A stretch of DNA of 64,000 nt from Margaritispora aquatica (lineage: Eukaryota > Ascomycota > Leotiomycetes > Helotiales > Discinellaceae): the NCBI GenBank assembly GCA_007644065.1, contig VJWN01000014.1, positions 310,001-374,000 of the forward strand. Reading direction: 5' to 3'. Made by a program: the position numbers and the translations under genes. Position 1 is the first letter of the stretch, and every line of letters starts with the position of its first letter. A model generated the notes under the pieces. That model did not search any database, was not told where the DNA came from, and was given only the letters and a program-made list of their open reading frames with translations. This document shows, in pieces, positions 48,550-61,608 of the stretch.

Positions 48550-50620
48550 TTATGCTTTGGTTTCTGGGCCTTCTTCTAACGAGACCTTTGCAAATTCTGC
48601 GTTCAACTTGGCGATTTCCGCACGAGCCTTGGCGTCTTCCTCATCCTCCTCCTCAACGATTGGTGCAGTTGCCTTTGGTGATGCTGGAGTTTCGACAATT
48701 GTTGACTCTTCGGCCTTAATAGGCGCAGTAGCAGTTGCTGGTACCACTTCCTTGCTCTCGGCGACAGCCGGAACGTCTTCGGGCATCTCTGGCTCTTGCA
48801 CTTTCTCAACAACAGGGGTTTCCTTGATTGTTTCAGGAATCTCGACAGCTTCCTCAGTGACTACCGGTGGTTCCTCGCTTGGAGCTGACTTCTCTGCCAC
48901 AGTTGACTCGGACGCTGCAATGGTAGGAACTGATAGCTCATCCTTGACATCCTCCACAACGGCGGCTTTCTCTGGATCCTCGGTCATGATCTCTGAGGTC
49001 TTCACTTCTTCGGCCTTGATTTCCTCGGCCTTGACCTCCTCAGCCTTGGCTTCTTCGACCTGTGGCTCTGCTGGCTTCACTGCTTCAGTCTTGGACTCTG
49101 CCTTTGGTGCAGAACTTTCTGATGCTGGTGCCTCGGCTTTTTCTGTGACTTTTTTGATTTGCTTCTTGATCGGCTCTGCGGCCTTCGCAATTGGCTTTAC
49201 GACAGCCTTGGGGAGAGCTTCCTTGAGGGCTTTATGCATCGGACTCCCACTCCTCTTCATCGGTCCATCACGGGTTGCTGGTCGTTTGACAGATTGTGAC
49301 CTCTTTGGAGGAGTCGCTGGTGCCTTCTCGGCAGTCTTGGATGCTGAGGCGGTTGTAGGCCTCATCATGCGAGCCAAGAATCCCTCGTCTGCGGGTGCGG
49401 TACTCTGAGATAAACTAGCTCTTGAGGGTTGTTTCTTCAGATTATTCGGGGGAGGGCCAAGCGAAGGTCTATTTGTAGCACTCTTGAGTGCTGACGGGTT
49501 CCTGGTAACACCTACTTTTGAAGTGACCGTTGCGCGACTTGGAGAACGAGTTGTCCCGGACTGAATATTACCGGAAGCTCTGCTTAAGGATTGCCGGCTT
49601 TGAGGAGGAGGTGCACCAGCTGCTTTTGATCCAGATGATGCAGTGTGAGCAGTCAAGGATGCCGGAAGCTTGACTGGTTTGGTTGGTGACTTTGGTCGAG
49701 GTTTATTGAATCCAGTCTGTGGTGGTGATTCTGGAATCCTCGTCTTAGGTACGGAGCCATGTCCGTGAGTTGTGGGAGGCTTGCTCGCAGGTCTCTTCGT
49801 GTTATTTGGTGCCAGTGAAGATGCTCTGGTCTTCTTCTCAACATCCATCTTTCTCTCGGGTGTGTTGGTAGAGGCGTCCCGAGTTCTGGGCTTATTCGGT
49901 GTGGTTGGTGTCTTTGGGAGAGGTGACTTCTTGGGAGAGGATTTCGATACAGCATTTGTCTTTGCGGTAGATATAGGAGTAGGCTTTGTCGATGTCTTTG
50001 TAGCTGCAGGCCGGTCCACTATCTTGGCAGTTGTTGGCTTGCCAGCTCCATTTGTAGGTCCATTCGATGATTGTCCGTTTGCCACCTTCTTCTCCTCCGC
50101 CTGGATTGTCTTTACTGGCCCCTTCTTCAGATCCTTCCCAGCTGGCTTGCCCAACTGCTTGTCTTCTTCAATAGCTGGAGTTTGCAGTGGTGTCATAGTT
50201 GCAAACTCTGGTATAGTCTCACCAACTTCAGAACTCAACGTCCTAGCTAGCATCTCCGTTGCAATTGATTGCTTTCTTTCCGCTTTGCTTTGTGGATTTT
50301 CGTCCTCGTTGATACTGAAGCTTGTTCTCCGTTTGGTCATGCTTGGTTCACCGCTTGTATCCCTTTTCAAACCTAGCTGAAGGCCCAGCTGCCCGCTTCT
50401 CTCTACCGTAACAAACGACGTCCTGACCTTCGACAACTGGCGTCTCGGGGAGGTACTTGCGCTGATATAACCTTTGACGTATTAGCAGAAGCTATGAATC
50501 AAAAGTAAGTAAGGGCTTACCCGCTGAGCCGCCGGGAGAACGACCACGATCTGCTGGTGGGGACGTGTCGCTATTGTTCTGTTCGAACATTGCCCGCAGC
50601 GCACTCATCTTTGAAGCCAT
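48550..50620 (-). CDS. Long disordered Lys/Ala/Glu/Pro/Ser-rich protein
   Basis: Two exons, 50620-50521 and 50471-48550, join across a 49-nt intron (GTAAGC donor, CTAATAC branch, AAAG acceptor), giving 673 aa. The start MASKMSALRAMFEQNN, then DRGRSPGGSA and LSKVRTSFVTVERSGQLG, is a recognisable fungal arrangement often labelled mucin-like in databases. The rest is intrinsically disordered: Ser/Pro/Lys/Thr runs in the middle, then Glu/Ala/Lys repeats (KAEEVKAEEIKAEEVKTSE) and an acidic end (EEEDEEDAKARAEIAKLNAE). There is no signal peptide and no membrane segment, so a cytosolic or nuclear scaffold-type role is more likely than mucin. The exact function is unknown. It shares a 592-bp divergent promoter with homoisocitrate dehydrogenase. 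Confidence 0.8.
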
Positions 50621-52412
<1,792 letters not shown>

Positions 52413-52787
52413 ATGTGATTTTAGTGTAGACAAAAGTGATTGATAGGATATTTCAGAGCAATTGAGCTTCTATTTCAATTTCATCAGACTTGTGATCACA
52501 TGACCTTATGCCCCACAAAAAAGTCCGAATTGGACCTCGAGACTTCAACTTCACTTCAGCGACAGCTTCAAGAAAAGTACAATCCACGCCCACACCACCA
52601 CGACACCTATTTCTTCTTCATCACAGAGGTAAGCACTCCGATATCCTCGACCATCCTGAATCTGCCATCTGACTACCTCCCCAGAAGCAACCACGACTTC
52701 AATCTCTGCCCAAACTCCTCCTGGTCGAACCTCTCTCGCGCCCCAGGGCACAACCACCACCACCTAACCCACCTACCTACCGCAACA
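52413..52787. other. Short intergenic region and uS8m leader
   Basis: 375 bp between tandem plus-strand genes. The uS8m frame is open upstream into this region (from about 52440), but that part is low-complexity (His/Ser/Thr) and not counted as coding. Confidence 0.55.
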
Positions 52788-53276
52788 ATGTCGCTCGTCC
52801 ACCTCTCCCACGTCTGCTCGCACCTGCAAAACGCATCGAAAGCGCGGCTCGGCCTCACCTCCGTGCCATCGACAAACCAAATCCTGCGTCTCACACTGGC
52901 GCTCCAATCCGCAGGCTTCATCAGCACCGTCACGCGTGGGGGCCTGTACCCGCCTCCTCTGGACGACTTGTCATCGTATGTGCCCGAGCCGGTGACACAG
53001 GAGAACATCGCAACGAGGCGGCTCTGGCTGGGGCTCAAGTACTGGAACAACGAGCCGGTGCTGAGCAAGATGGGCATGGTTAGCAAACCGACCAAGCGGA
53101 TCTGGATGGATGTCGAGGGGTTGGGGAAGTTGGTTCGGGGACGGGAGGCAGGCTTCGTGAAGGGGTTGACGAGTCCGGGAGAGTGTCTTTTTGTTAGTAC
53201 GGATCGTGGAGTGCTGGAGAGTAGGGAGTGTGTGGAGAGGAAGGTTGGGGGGATGCTATTATGTCGGGTGTTGTAG
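52788..53276 (+). CDS. Mitochondrial ribosomal protein uS8m
   Basis: Single exon, 162 aa, starting at MSLVHLSHVCSHLQNASKA (context acaATGT). It has the uS8 N-terminal helix with LTLALQSAGFISTVTRGG, a central insert LWLGLKYWNN typical of fungal mitochondrial forms, and the conserved C-terminal rRNA-binding end, with STDRGVLESRECVERKVGG. The protein belongs to the small subunit of the mitochondrial ribosome and binds the central domain of the small rRNA. Codon use is GC-rich. The upstream in-frame extension (from 52440) was rejected for composition. Confidence 0.9.
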   Translation: MSLVHLSHVCSHLQNASKARLGLTSVPSTNQILRLTLALQSAGFISTVTRGGLYPPPLDDLSSYVPEPVTQENIATRRLWLGLKYWNNEPVLSKMGMVSKPTKRIWMDVEGLGKLVRGREAGFVKGLTSPGECLFVSTDRGVLESRECVERKVGGMLLCRVL

Positions 53277-53500
53277 GTGGTGCAGAGGGAAGAAGCTAGG
53301 AGGGTTGTATTATATCGTCTGTCGGGAAAACAGAGAGGGCTGTATGGACGGCGTATGTTACGATATTCTGCTGGAGGAGCTGGGGAAGCTTGGCTTTGTA
53401 CATGTATACATATGGAGGTTAGTCACAAAAGAAATAACGTCCATCCATGCGTAACGAGAAACCAACCCTGCCGAGAAAAAACTTCGGGTACTTTACCTTT

Positions 53501-53950
53501 CTATCTCCATACCAGTGTGAACTCCTGGTGTTCCGCATTCTTTAAAAATGATTGCATAATGAGGCGTGTTGGCTCCCTCCCTTCAAAAATATGGCCCGGC
53601 TTCAGAACTTTCGCAGCATTCGCAGCAATTGTCCCAAGGCGCCGGTATCTACGTGAACCTGTGACTGGAGCTAGCACAGCTATATATGCTGTGTCCCTCC
53701 AAGTGCAGATAAGGAGACATTGAACTGCAGTCTTTCCACATTCAATCGTTATTGAATCATTGTAGTCCCCAATGAATGGGATGACCCATTGCCCCCTTCT
53801 TAATATAACATTTCCACTCAAAGTTTGAGATGTATGACCCGGTAGACTCTCGATTTTGGCTTCAACGGCTAACCCAGTGACGACTAGATATGCGGAACGT
53901 ATTGCACCAGTAGGGTCTGAGCTGGCAAGTTCGCAGTGCATATCGATTAA
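53501..53950 (-). pseudogene. 3' part of the HET gene beyond an in-frame stop
   Basis: The frame of the HET-domain gene continues without shift beyond a TAG at 53953-53951 for another 149 codons: LIDMHCELASSDPTGAIRSA, then a long C-terminal segment ending FTLVWR. The segment looks like the ordinary C-terminal part of HET proteins (SAYLVVTGLAVEAKIESLPG). Its intact frame suggests the stop arose recently, is polymorphic, or is read through; it is listed separately because no start codon of its own is convincing. Confidence 0.65.
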
Positions 53951-55582
53951 CTACGTCCTTGAGTGGAGTCTGCCCTCGACACCGTCTAACACTTCTCTCT
54001 TGATGGGGAAAATGACTGCGATGCCCCCACGAACAGATGCCCATGACCATGATGGGGCAACAAAAGAGCTGCTTTGCTCTTCTCTTTTCTGCCCATTAGT
54101 TGACCATGTCAAGCAGAAGGGTAGGCTCTTCGCCCAGTGACCCGCAACGTAATTACCAAGGCCACGGGATTGGAACACTTTAGCTATACCTGACAAAGCA
54201 GGAAAGCAGTCGCTGTTCTTAGTTATATTCCGTGTAGTATATTGCGTTATGATTTGAGACCACTGGTAGCTGATTGAACCTATCCCTAAGTTCTTACGCA
54301 GAGAAATTTCGTATTCAAGTTTGAAAGAATCTGAGTTGTTCAAGTTGGTTGGATCAGATATTCGACCACATTGGCAAGCTAAGTCAGATTTGCATTGCCA
54401 GACAACTTCACTCTCAGTGAAATATAGTATTCTTCTTGCGAGTAATTCTTCTTGTAGTGTCCATGCTCGCCTAAAAAGGGGCCAATTGCTCGACGCTCTA
54501 GCGAAACACGTTCGAGTTGCAAATCCATCATGTCGAGGGCACTCTCGAAAATATATCTCCGAGGGGCTGCTGCGCTTGTCAAGTGGCATGAACTTTCTAG
54601 CCCCATATCCCCTTGTAAAACATCCACCTCTACCGTCTTCGGCTTTGACGGCCGCGATGGTTACCATTGAATCTTCAAAGATCAAACCCATTTTTTTGGA
54701 CTCGTTTTCCCAGTCTTGGTCATTATCTTGGATTATGCATAAGGAATCGATCCAGAGATAGCGGAGCCCAAGCTTCTGAGTTATCGTGAGTGCATCTTGG
54801 AAGGACTTCGACAACTGCCTCCATTCTATACCATGCTTTCTTGAATCTAAGGTTGCATCTGTTGTCGTTATGATTGGGCTCTTGCCCCAGCAGTGACTCA
54901 GCGCTGCATATTTACCTCGCATAGAATTTGTTTCGAAAAGCCTCGGTGAGAACTTCTGCTTTATTTCAGCTGTATGTTCTATGACAAGGTAGAAGAGCAA
55001 TAAGGATCTAAATGCTGCATACATTTTCACCAAGGTACCCAACGTCAATGACACGTGTGGGCAGCATTGGGACCTCTATGAATCCACAATGAGGGTGTGT
55101 ATTAATGCACTTATCGATCCAGTTACGACAACTTGAGAAGGCTATCTCGGATGCCGTCAAGGTAGAGCGTGGGTCCCCAAACGGGAAAGCGTTACACCCA
55201 GGACCTACCATGAATCGTTACTTACAAAGCCGAGTGTATTCTGCAGATGGGAGCATTTACCTGATCGACTACCTTGGAAATACTCGACCGTAGAATGTAA
55301 CAGCTTCATATCCAAGTGATTCTGATCACGCTGCACTATGATATCTTCCTCCCAATCCATAGATTTCAGGTCGTCAATGATGCCGGCTTGCAGTGCCTCG
55401 CAACTAATACACCCGGTAGCAGCAGCATTTGCTAACTTGGCACGAGAAAAAATAACTTTTAGAGGAATTTTGAAAGTGGAATCTCTTGAACCAGATTCAC
55501 TCTTGCCCCGTTTTGCTTCATCACAGAATTTAGGATCACAGCCTGAATGTAGCGGGTGGCAAGTGCAAGGCTCAGGATTCAT
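53951..55582 (-). CDS. HET-domain protein, truncated by an in-frame TAG
   Basis: Exons 55582-55261, 55204-55031 and 54969-53951, phases consistent, 504 aa to the TAG. An N-terminal Cys/His-containing segment (MNPEPCTCHPLHSGC) leads to the HET domain in the third exon. The HET core blocks are present: YAALSHCWGKSP, LGLRYLWIDSLCIIQDNDQD with FEDSMVTIAA, and RAWTLQEELLARRILYFTE. HET-domain proteins in Pezizomycotina often trigger heterokaryon incompatibility and cell death when activated, but most copies are uncharacterised. The ending SWSWASVRGG is where these proteins usually continue; here a TAG follows some 30 codons later. It therefore may be a truncated or decaying allele. Confidence 0.75.
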
Positions 55583-56666
55583 GACTACCTTGAAATTGAA
55601 AATAAGATAGAGGTTGGAGCTTAATGGTCGATGATGCTCGATAGTGATTGCACAAAACCCTAGGAAATGAGTTAGTCTAGTGAATAGAACAAACCGACGC
55701 CATTGCACGTGATCTGATAGGTCAGGTGGAGCACATTGGCATGTTACGAATGGATGGCTGTTAAATCAGACCCCAACTCAGGATCACGGAACTTCGTTCG
55801 CATACTCTTGATGTAATTCCAAAAAGCGTGCTCTCTATTAGACTTGTGGACATCAGAATTTCCAGCAATGGTCGACGAAAACGAGAATAGCCAAATAACT
55901 TATCTTAATTAAATTGACGAGACAACTGCCGATATTTTACGGGGAATCAAACATGAAGGGTGAGCCGGATATTTAATTAAGTATGAAGGACAAGGGCTGT
56001 ACTGTACATTAATAAAAACATCTCTCTATTCACGCAAAAGCACAAATTTCATAATTCTACCCTGAATTGAAAATACCTCGACAACAAGGCAAGTCATCTA
56101 CCCTGTAGGCGGTAAATTCGACTTATGAAGTCCACAATAGGAGTAGCCATCCACGTGCTACTACCCAGGAACACCATATTGCCAAGAAGTTAAACTAGCT
56201 AATGTTAATACATCTCTATCAGCATACCCTACCGAAAGCCACCGATGGGGAAAAAGTCTCAGATTCAAGAGCACTGTAGAGGACATTTGTTTTGGTAATG
56301 TTTTTTGCTATATTCTTTCGAATTTATCCACATCATCATCCAAATATATGTTTGAGAACCATCTATCTACAGGACAAGATAATCCACACATAGGAACAAA
56401 AAGGAAAGCGGATCTCCACTACTACTGTAGCTAGCCAGAACCGCAAATGTCCGTTTCCCACCCCAGGTATCAAGTCGTGTCGTAATATCAATTAAAGCAC
56501 ATCAGTCAAATCGTAGCAAGGAACTTTCCAAGCTTTTCGTTCATGATGCGTATTTCAGGCCGTTAACTCCTCCCAAATAGCCTCCATTTCCATTGCCGTA
56601 TCCATATCCACATTCATGTCTCGCTAGATGGTCTAGTCACATTTCAAAGCTCTCAGAAAGAGTCGC
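55583..56666. other. Intergenic region
   Basis: Promoter side of the HET gene and 3' side of the MARVEL gene, both on the minus strand. No gene seen in 1.1 kb. Confidence 0.55.
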
Positions 56667-57325
56667 TTAAACATAAGCGCTCCTCTGTCTAGAGTGTGAG
56701 CTGCGGTGGCTGCGATGACTTCCAGATCTGCGGTGTCCGTGTCTGCTGACATGTGTCTCCTTAACATAGGTAGTCCTCTCATCCTTTCTTCCATTTCCGT
56801 GGAAGAACGCGAGAACGCTGGTGAAGAAGAAGAAGATGCAGTTCATGATGCCGAATGCAAAGCTAGCCTTAAGCATCGCGCATTGCTTGTTGGCTGTGAA
56901 ATGCAGTCCGTTGACGCTCGCAGAGCCCAAGATTCCAAAGTTGACCTGGTATGAATTTCCGCTTGAGACGGAGGTGCAGTTCTGGTTCGTGATGCCGCGC
57001 AGGACGTAGACTGCGCCAATGAAGGCACCTACGAAGAGGAGATCCACGAATGCGACGAACATGCTGTTGGTCTTGGACCGATGGTAGGTGAAGAGTGTTG
57101 CAATGGCCCAGGCGGCGCCGAGGACGGAGACAATAAATAGGATGAGGATGTACATTGGCGTCAAGGCATTATTGGAGGCGTAGATGTTTACGAAGTATGC
57201 AAGCATGCCCAGAGTTGGGATCTGGATATGTTAGCTGGGTTCGATGAGGGCAACTGATGCAAAGTGCTTACCAAGGTGATGATCTGCCAGAAGCGCCAGA
57301 AGGCGAAGAAGATACCGAAGAGCAT
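56667..57325 (-). CDS. MARVEL-domain membrane protein
   Basis: Two exons, 57325-57272 and 57221-56667, join in phase 0 across a 50-nt intron (GTAAGC donor, CTAAC branch, CAG acceptor), giving 202 aa. The protein starts MLFGIFFAFWRFWQIITL, then IPTLGMLAYFVN, YILILFIVSVLGAAWAIATL, FVAFVDLLFVGAFIGAVYVL and a final helix ending FFFFTSVLAFF: four membrane segments with the loop cysteines of MARVEL proteins. The C-terminal tail is rich in His, Arg and Ser (HGHRRSGSHRSHRSSHSRQR). MARVEL-type proteins organise membrane microdomains, and fungal Nce102 is an example. A specific role is not visible from the sequence. Confidence 0.85.
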
Positions 57326-60145
57326 ATTGAGTTGTGGTGGGGTTTATGCGACAGTGGTGAGTGCTTTGCGACGGGATGCGACAGCGAGGTCAAAGACAAC
57401 TTGAATATGGTAGATTGATGGCTGGACTCTGAGAATGCGATGCGATGTGGTTGATCTTTATTCTATCTTCGATGATTCAAACCAAGGTCGAAGGCCTTGT
57501 AATCGTCCAGCGTCGCACAGTGCTGTCGTTCGTGTTGTCGAGGGTGGTTGGGTAGCCTGTCTGTGACTGGTGACAGGGCTAAATCCTGATTTAACTGGTC
57601 TATTCGTATGCTGGTTTGTTTGCGACCTTGGACTTGAGAAGTCGAGACGGGGTTTTCCAGGTTGTTGCTGGCACTGTGCGATGACGTCGATGAAAACTTG
57701 GTGTCAATCCTTGGGATGCGACGAGATGGTTGATGGAATCTTGGAGGGGGATTTGCGATAGAGGGAAAAGATCGACTTGAACAAGGTAGGTAAATGATAG
57801 AGATATATGATATTTGTACCTACAAGTGAGGAAATGCTTGACAGCTGATGCACAAGAACCTACCTTATGCTCTCTTTTATGAATCGGGCTGATGCAGAAC
57901 TTGGCTGAAAATTAGAGGTTATTGGAGGGGTTGGTGGTGGTGGGAGCTGCAAGAACAAGAAGGAAAATAGGTGGTTGGTCGCAATCTTCTTTAGTGGATG
58001 CACGTTGCGACATCGTCATCGTAGTTGGTTTGTTGGCTGAGTATGGCACATAGCCAGTTTCAAGATAAAACCTCAAGTATTGGGCTTTGACAACAAGATG
58101 TTTGAATGATGAAGTTATTCAAAAAGATATTTGAACGATATTGGTGAAGTAAAGGTCAAGTATTGTTCCTTGGGAGAGGTTGAAGGATGGGGTGGATAGA
58201 AAAAGTCTCGCTAAATGCAGGGGTGGGTTTATCGCCCAAGTCCTCGCCAAGCCTGGGTATGATTTGGTGTGGATGATCCAAGAGGTGAGAGAGGTGTGTT
58301 CTCAAAATCAAAGGCTGGCGTGATTTTAGCCTAAAATCAACAACATCAAATCCTCTCCACCCCTTCCATATCAGCGACTTCTCCGAACTGTAGAGCTGGA
58401 CGACTATCTCCGTATGAGCTCAATCACTTCAGCTGATGTAGGAGGGGAATCATAAGACTTCATTTCAATCATCGCTCAACAATGCTGACCGTCAGCCTCT
58501 GGCCTCAGTTCGCTAACAACGAAAGCTATCTTTTGTAAAGCCTGGTGGAGATATATATCATCACACCTGAAGTTAGGCGTACGCTGTATGATGATAATAA
58601 TTAATGTTTGCAAACACAAATTACAGTTGACTGGGTGCTTCTGCTCGCCTCTTTATTTCCGCTCGCAAGAGAATATAACACCAATCCAAAACACCTGAAC
58701 TGTATTTCCGATCTAAGAAATACTGTTTCCACCAACGCTCTTCAAATCCTACATGCAAGATACCGCATATCAATACTCTTTTTCCTCAATCTTTTCATAA
58801 TCCTCATCACATCTTGTTTCCTTGACTTCCATCGCGTTGTCCCCCTCCTTGCATCTTCGTTCTTCAAATGCGCCTCCATGGTAACGATATCGGAGGAGGC
58901 ATATGGACAAAGGCACAGTCTGCGCAAAATTTCGATGCATGTTTGTCCAATACTGCTAAATGATGTCTTCCATCGCACGGTACTCCAAGTCTTCCTCGAG
59001 AAGTTAAGAACAGACACTTCCTAAGCACACTCCTCTGCTTGACGAACGGTTCTTTGCAAATAGGACAGAGAACCCGACCGTATTTACACATCCTTGGTAT
59101 GCGGCTCGTTGGACTATGAATGCTTGGGATGTGTCTTGGAAGTTAGACAATCTGATTTCCTTGAAGGTCCTTTAGAAAATTGCTCGAATGCTCCAATACT
59201 ATATCGATATGTGGGTTTTACTGATGTGGTTTTGATAATTCTATTGTATTGCTTCTGTGTCTAATTCTCGCTGCTTGAGGGTTTGTGGAGGATGATGTAT
59301 CTAGAATTAAATTGAGCAATCAAATAATTCTTGAAGGAAATAATCGCTTGTATGTCCCTTCCTCCTAAGGCAAGATGGTTCCTCTTGTGGTTGCCATTTT
59401 GGGATGGAGCCCCGGTCAATACTCGCTAAATCGATTGACTAAGAGTAAGGTTCCAACAAAGTCACAAATGTGTCAGCATCTCATTCAACCCTCCAATACT
59501 CACTTTGTCTTTGTTTGACTCACTATATATGTCAGTATCATATTTCTCACGCTTAGAAATACAATCGTAAGTTGTTTGAGGATCGAATTCCTGACATGCA
59601 AAGCATGAATCTAGCAAATCTATCTACTTAATCCTCTCAAACTTGAAGTCAATGCGAAGCCTCTTTATAGCTTTTTGGTGACAGTCTTTCATACGACGAT
59701 TCAATTTTACAAATAATAACTTTTATTCAAGCTTCACGATTATATCTCACATTCATAAGCACAATACAGATACGTTTAGTGTCAATCTTTGTGATTTGAA
59801 TAGACTACCGAGTTTACAAAGTACGATATAGTGGACTTGATTGTTTCTTAGTTGGTAAGAACTCATAGATCTGTATATTTATAACTTCAATATAGAGAAC
59901 ATATTCTAGGAACGGCCGCTTTTGGTTCCTTGCAATACACACAGCCCAATCACAATACAGATACACTCAATGTAGACGCTCTACGATTCACGCACAAATC
60001 TTTAATCAATTTGAATCCAAATCCGTGTATTTAATGCCGCTCGTTCTTTAGATTCCATACCAACCCAACATCACATCTACATCAATCTACCATCCGAGTA
60101 TCTTCTTCTGCACAGGCGTGAGATTATCTTCGAACAGACATCAAC
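57326..60145. other. Gene-poor region between MARVEL and GT2 loci
   Basis: 2.8 kb with no secure gene. One candidate small minus-strand frame at 58864-59091 is listed separately. Other frames (57570-57761, 58608-59024) look like chance. The last ~100 bp are the GT2 gene leader. Confidence 0.5.
58864..59091 (-). CDS. Candidate 75-aa Cys/His-rich small protein
   Basis: Minus-strand frame starting at ATG in MCKYGRVLCPICKEPF, 75 aa. It contains paired cysteines (CPIC, CADC) and CDGRHH, spaced like metal-binding ligands. No intron is needed. I do not recognise a family, and a frame of this size can arise by chance in 2.8 kb of gene-free DNA, so this is only a candidate. Confidence 0.25.
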   Translation of the reverse strand: MCKYGRVLCPICKEPFVKQRSVLRKCLFLTSRGRLGVPCDGRHHLAVLDKHASKFCADCAFVHMPPPISLPWRRI

Positions 60146-61608
60146 ATGGAGTCCCAAGACTTCTTCACTCTCCCCGCATACTCAACCCTCTTCCTCATCT
60201 TCATGTGGTAAGTCTCTACTGCATCTTATGCAATGCAAAGGGACCTAATCACACCACAGGATCTGGGGTCGCATTGATGGGTACATTGCATCCTACTATG
60301 CTGCCAAATACAAGCCCTTCATGCCCGCCGCAAATCCCAGATACAAACCACAAAAGGACGTCTCAGTGTTGTGCAGCACTCTCAGTCCCCCTCCTTCATT
60401 TGAAAACTGCCTCATGAGCTGATACGAGAACAATCCCCTCGAAATCATAATTGCCACCACGGCCGCCCACGAGAACCAAGTTCGCGATCTCCTGAACCAA
60501 ATAATCAGCACTCGCAAACTCGATACTTCGAAATTTCGCATCGTAGCCACCGATCAGCAAGGCAAGCGCATCCAAACAAGCAAGGGCTTCACAGCTTGTC
60601 GTGGGCAACTAATCGCCTGTGCAGACGATCACATCTTCTGGACGCCTGAATATCTCACCTACATGCTCGCCTGTTTCGAAGACCCTCTCGTCGGCGCTGC
60701 AGCACCACAAATATTGCCCTACCTGCCCTCCTCACGACGAGGCGCCAGCGTCGTCACGCCTTGGGAAGTGGCCGTCATGAAATTGATACGTAGATTTGGC
60801 GCTGGAGGCTGGACGACGGCCATGTGGGCTGCGAAGCGGTGGTGCTTCGTCCTCGGTGGCTATGCGGGCGTTTACCGTGCCGATATACTGCAGCATCCTG
60901 ATTTCATCGAGGCATTTAATAGTGATTCCTGGCGAGGGGCGAAGTTGGATGTTGGTGAGGATACGTTTATCTCGAGGTGGATCCCGAAGCAAGGATTTAC
61001 CATTGCGACGCAATGGTGTGATGAAGCTCGCGCTTGGAGGACTCTGAAGAGAACAAGTGCATTTATTCCGCAGATTTTGAGGTGGGAGAAAAGTAGTATG
61101 CAAACTTTCCTAAGGAGTCTATATGAGATCCCGGGGTTCTGGCGATTGAGGTATATCCAGTCTTCAACTCATTGTCCAATTCTCGTCTCTCAGAGGTTTG
61201 CTAACAATTTCCCAGCAATTGGCTAATAATCTACAAAACCTTTGAGCGTCTCGTCAAAGGTCCACTCATTCCCACCCACCTCATCGCATGGATCCTCTCC
61301 TTCTATTCACACTGGCTCATTACATCTGCTCTTCTGGTAATCTATATGCGCCAGATCTTACCCGGATATTGCATGTTCTTTAATGAGTATCCGTACATGA
61401 TTCGCTACTGGTGGGTTGCAGTTCTTGTGGACCATTTCGCTTACGGCGTCATTGGACCGTGGGCATATTTGACGCTGAGTGATACTACGTGGAAGAGGTT
61501 CGAGGAGTGAGTTAACTGAGAGACTTGAGGTTTTTGCATTTGTTGGTTAGATGGATCCGTGGATTATCTCGGCCACTACATGGTCTGACTCGGTTGGCTG
61601 TGAGGTAG
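60146..61608 (+). pseudogene. GT2 glycosyltransferase gene with early nonsense codon
   Basis: Exons 60146-60207, 60260-61150, 61216-61506 and 61551-61608, phases consistent; the intact frame would give 433 aa. The start has a hydrophobic helix (LPAYSTLFLIFMW joined to IWGRIDGYIASYY). The processive GT2 core is clear: LEIIIATTAAHENQVRDLL, ACADDHIFWTPEY (acidic metal-binding pair), LDVGEDTFISRW (second acidic motif) and RTSAFIPQILRWEKSS (RW motif), with C-terminal membrane helices. This resembles fungal GT2 proteins of the hyaluronan-synthase/CPS1-like type that make extracellular polysaccharide. At 60420-60422 the codon expected to be Trp is TGA: CLMS-stop-YENNPLEIII, where family members have a W. 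The stop falls after 74 residues, so this copy is probably inactive unless read through or a sequencing error. Confidence 0.8.

Noticed and set aside
48557..49408. 283-codon plus-strand frame rich in Ser and Ala
   Set aside because: Antisense of the disordered-protein gene; the composition follows from its Glu/Ala/Lys repeats.
52440..52787. N-terminal extension of the uS8m frame
   Set aside because: Low-complexity His/Ser/Thr translation; the ATG at 52788 gives the family's usual start and size.
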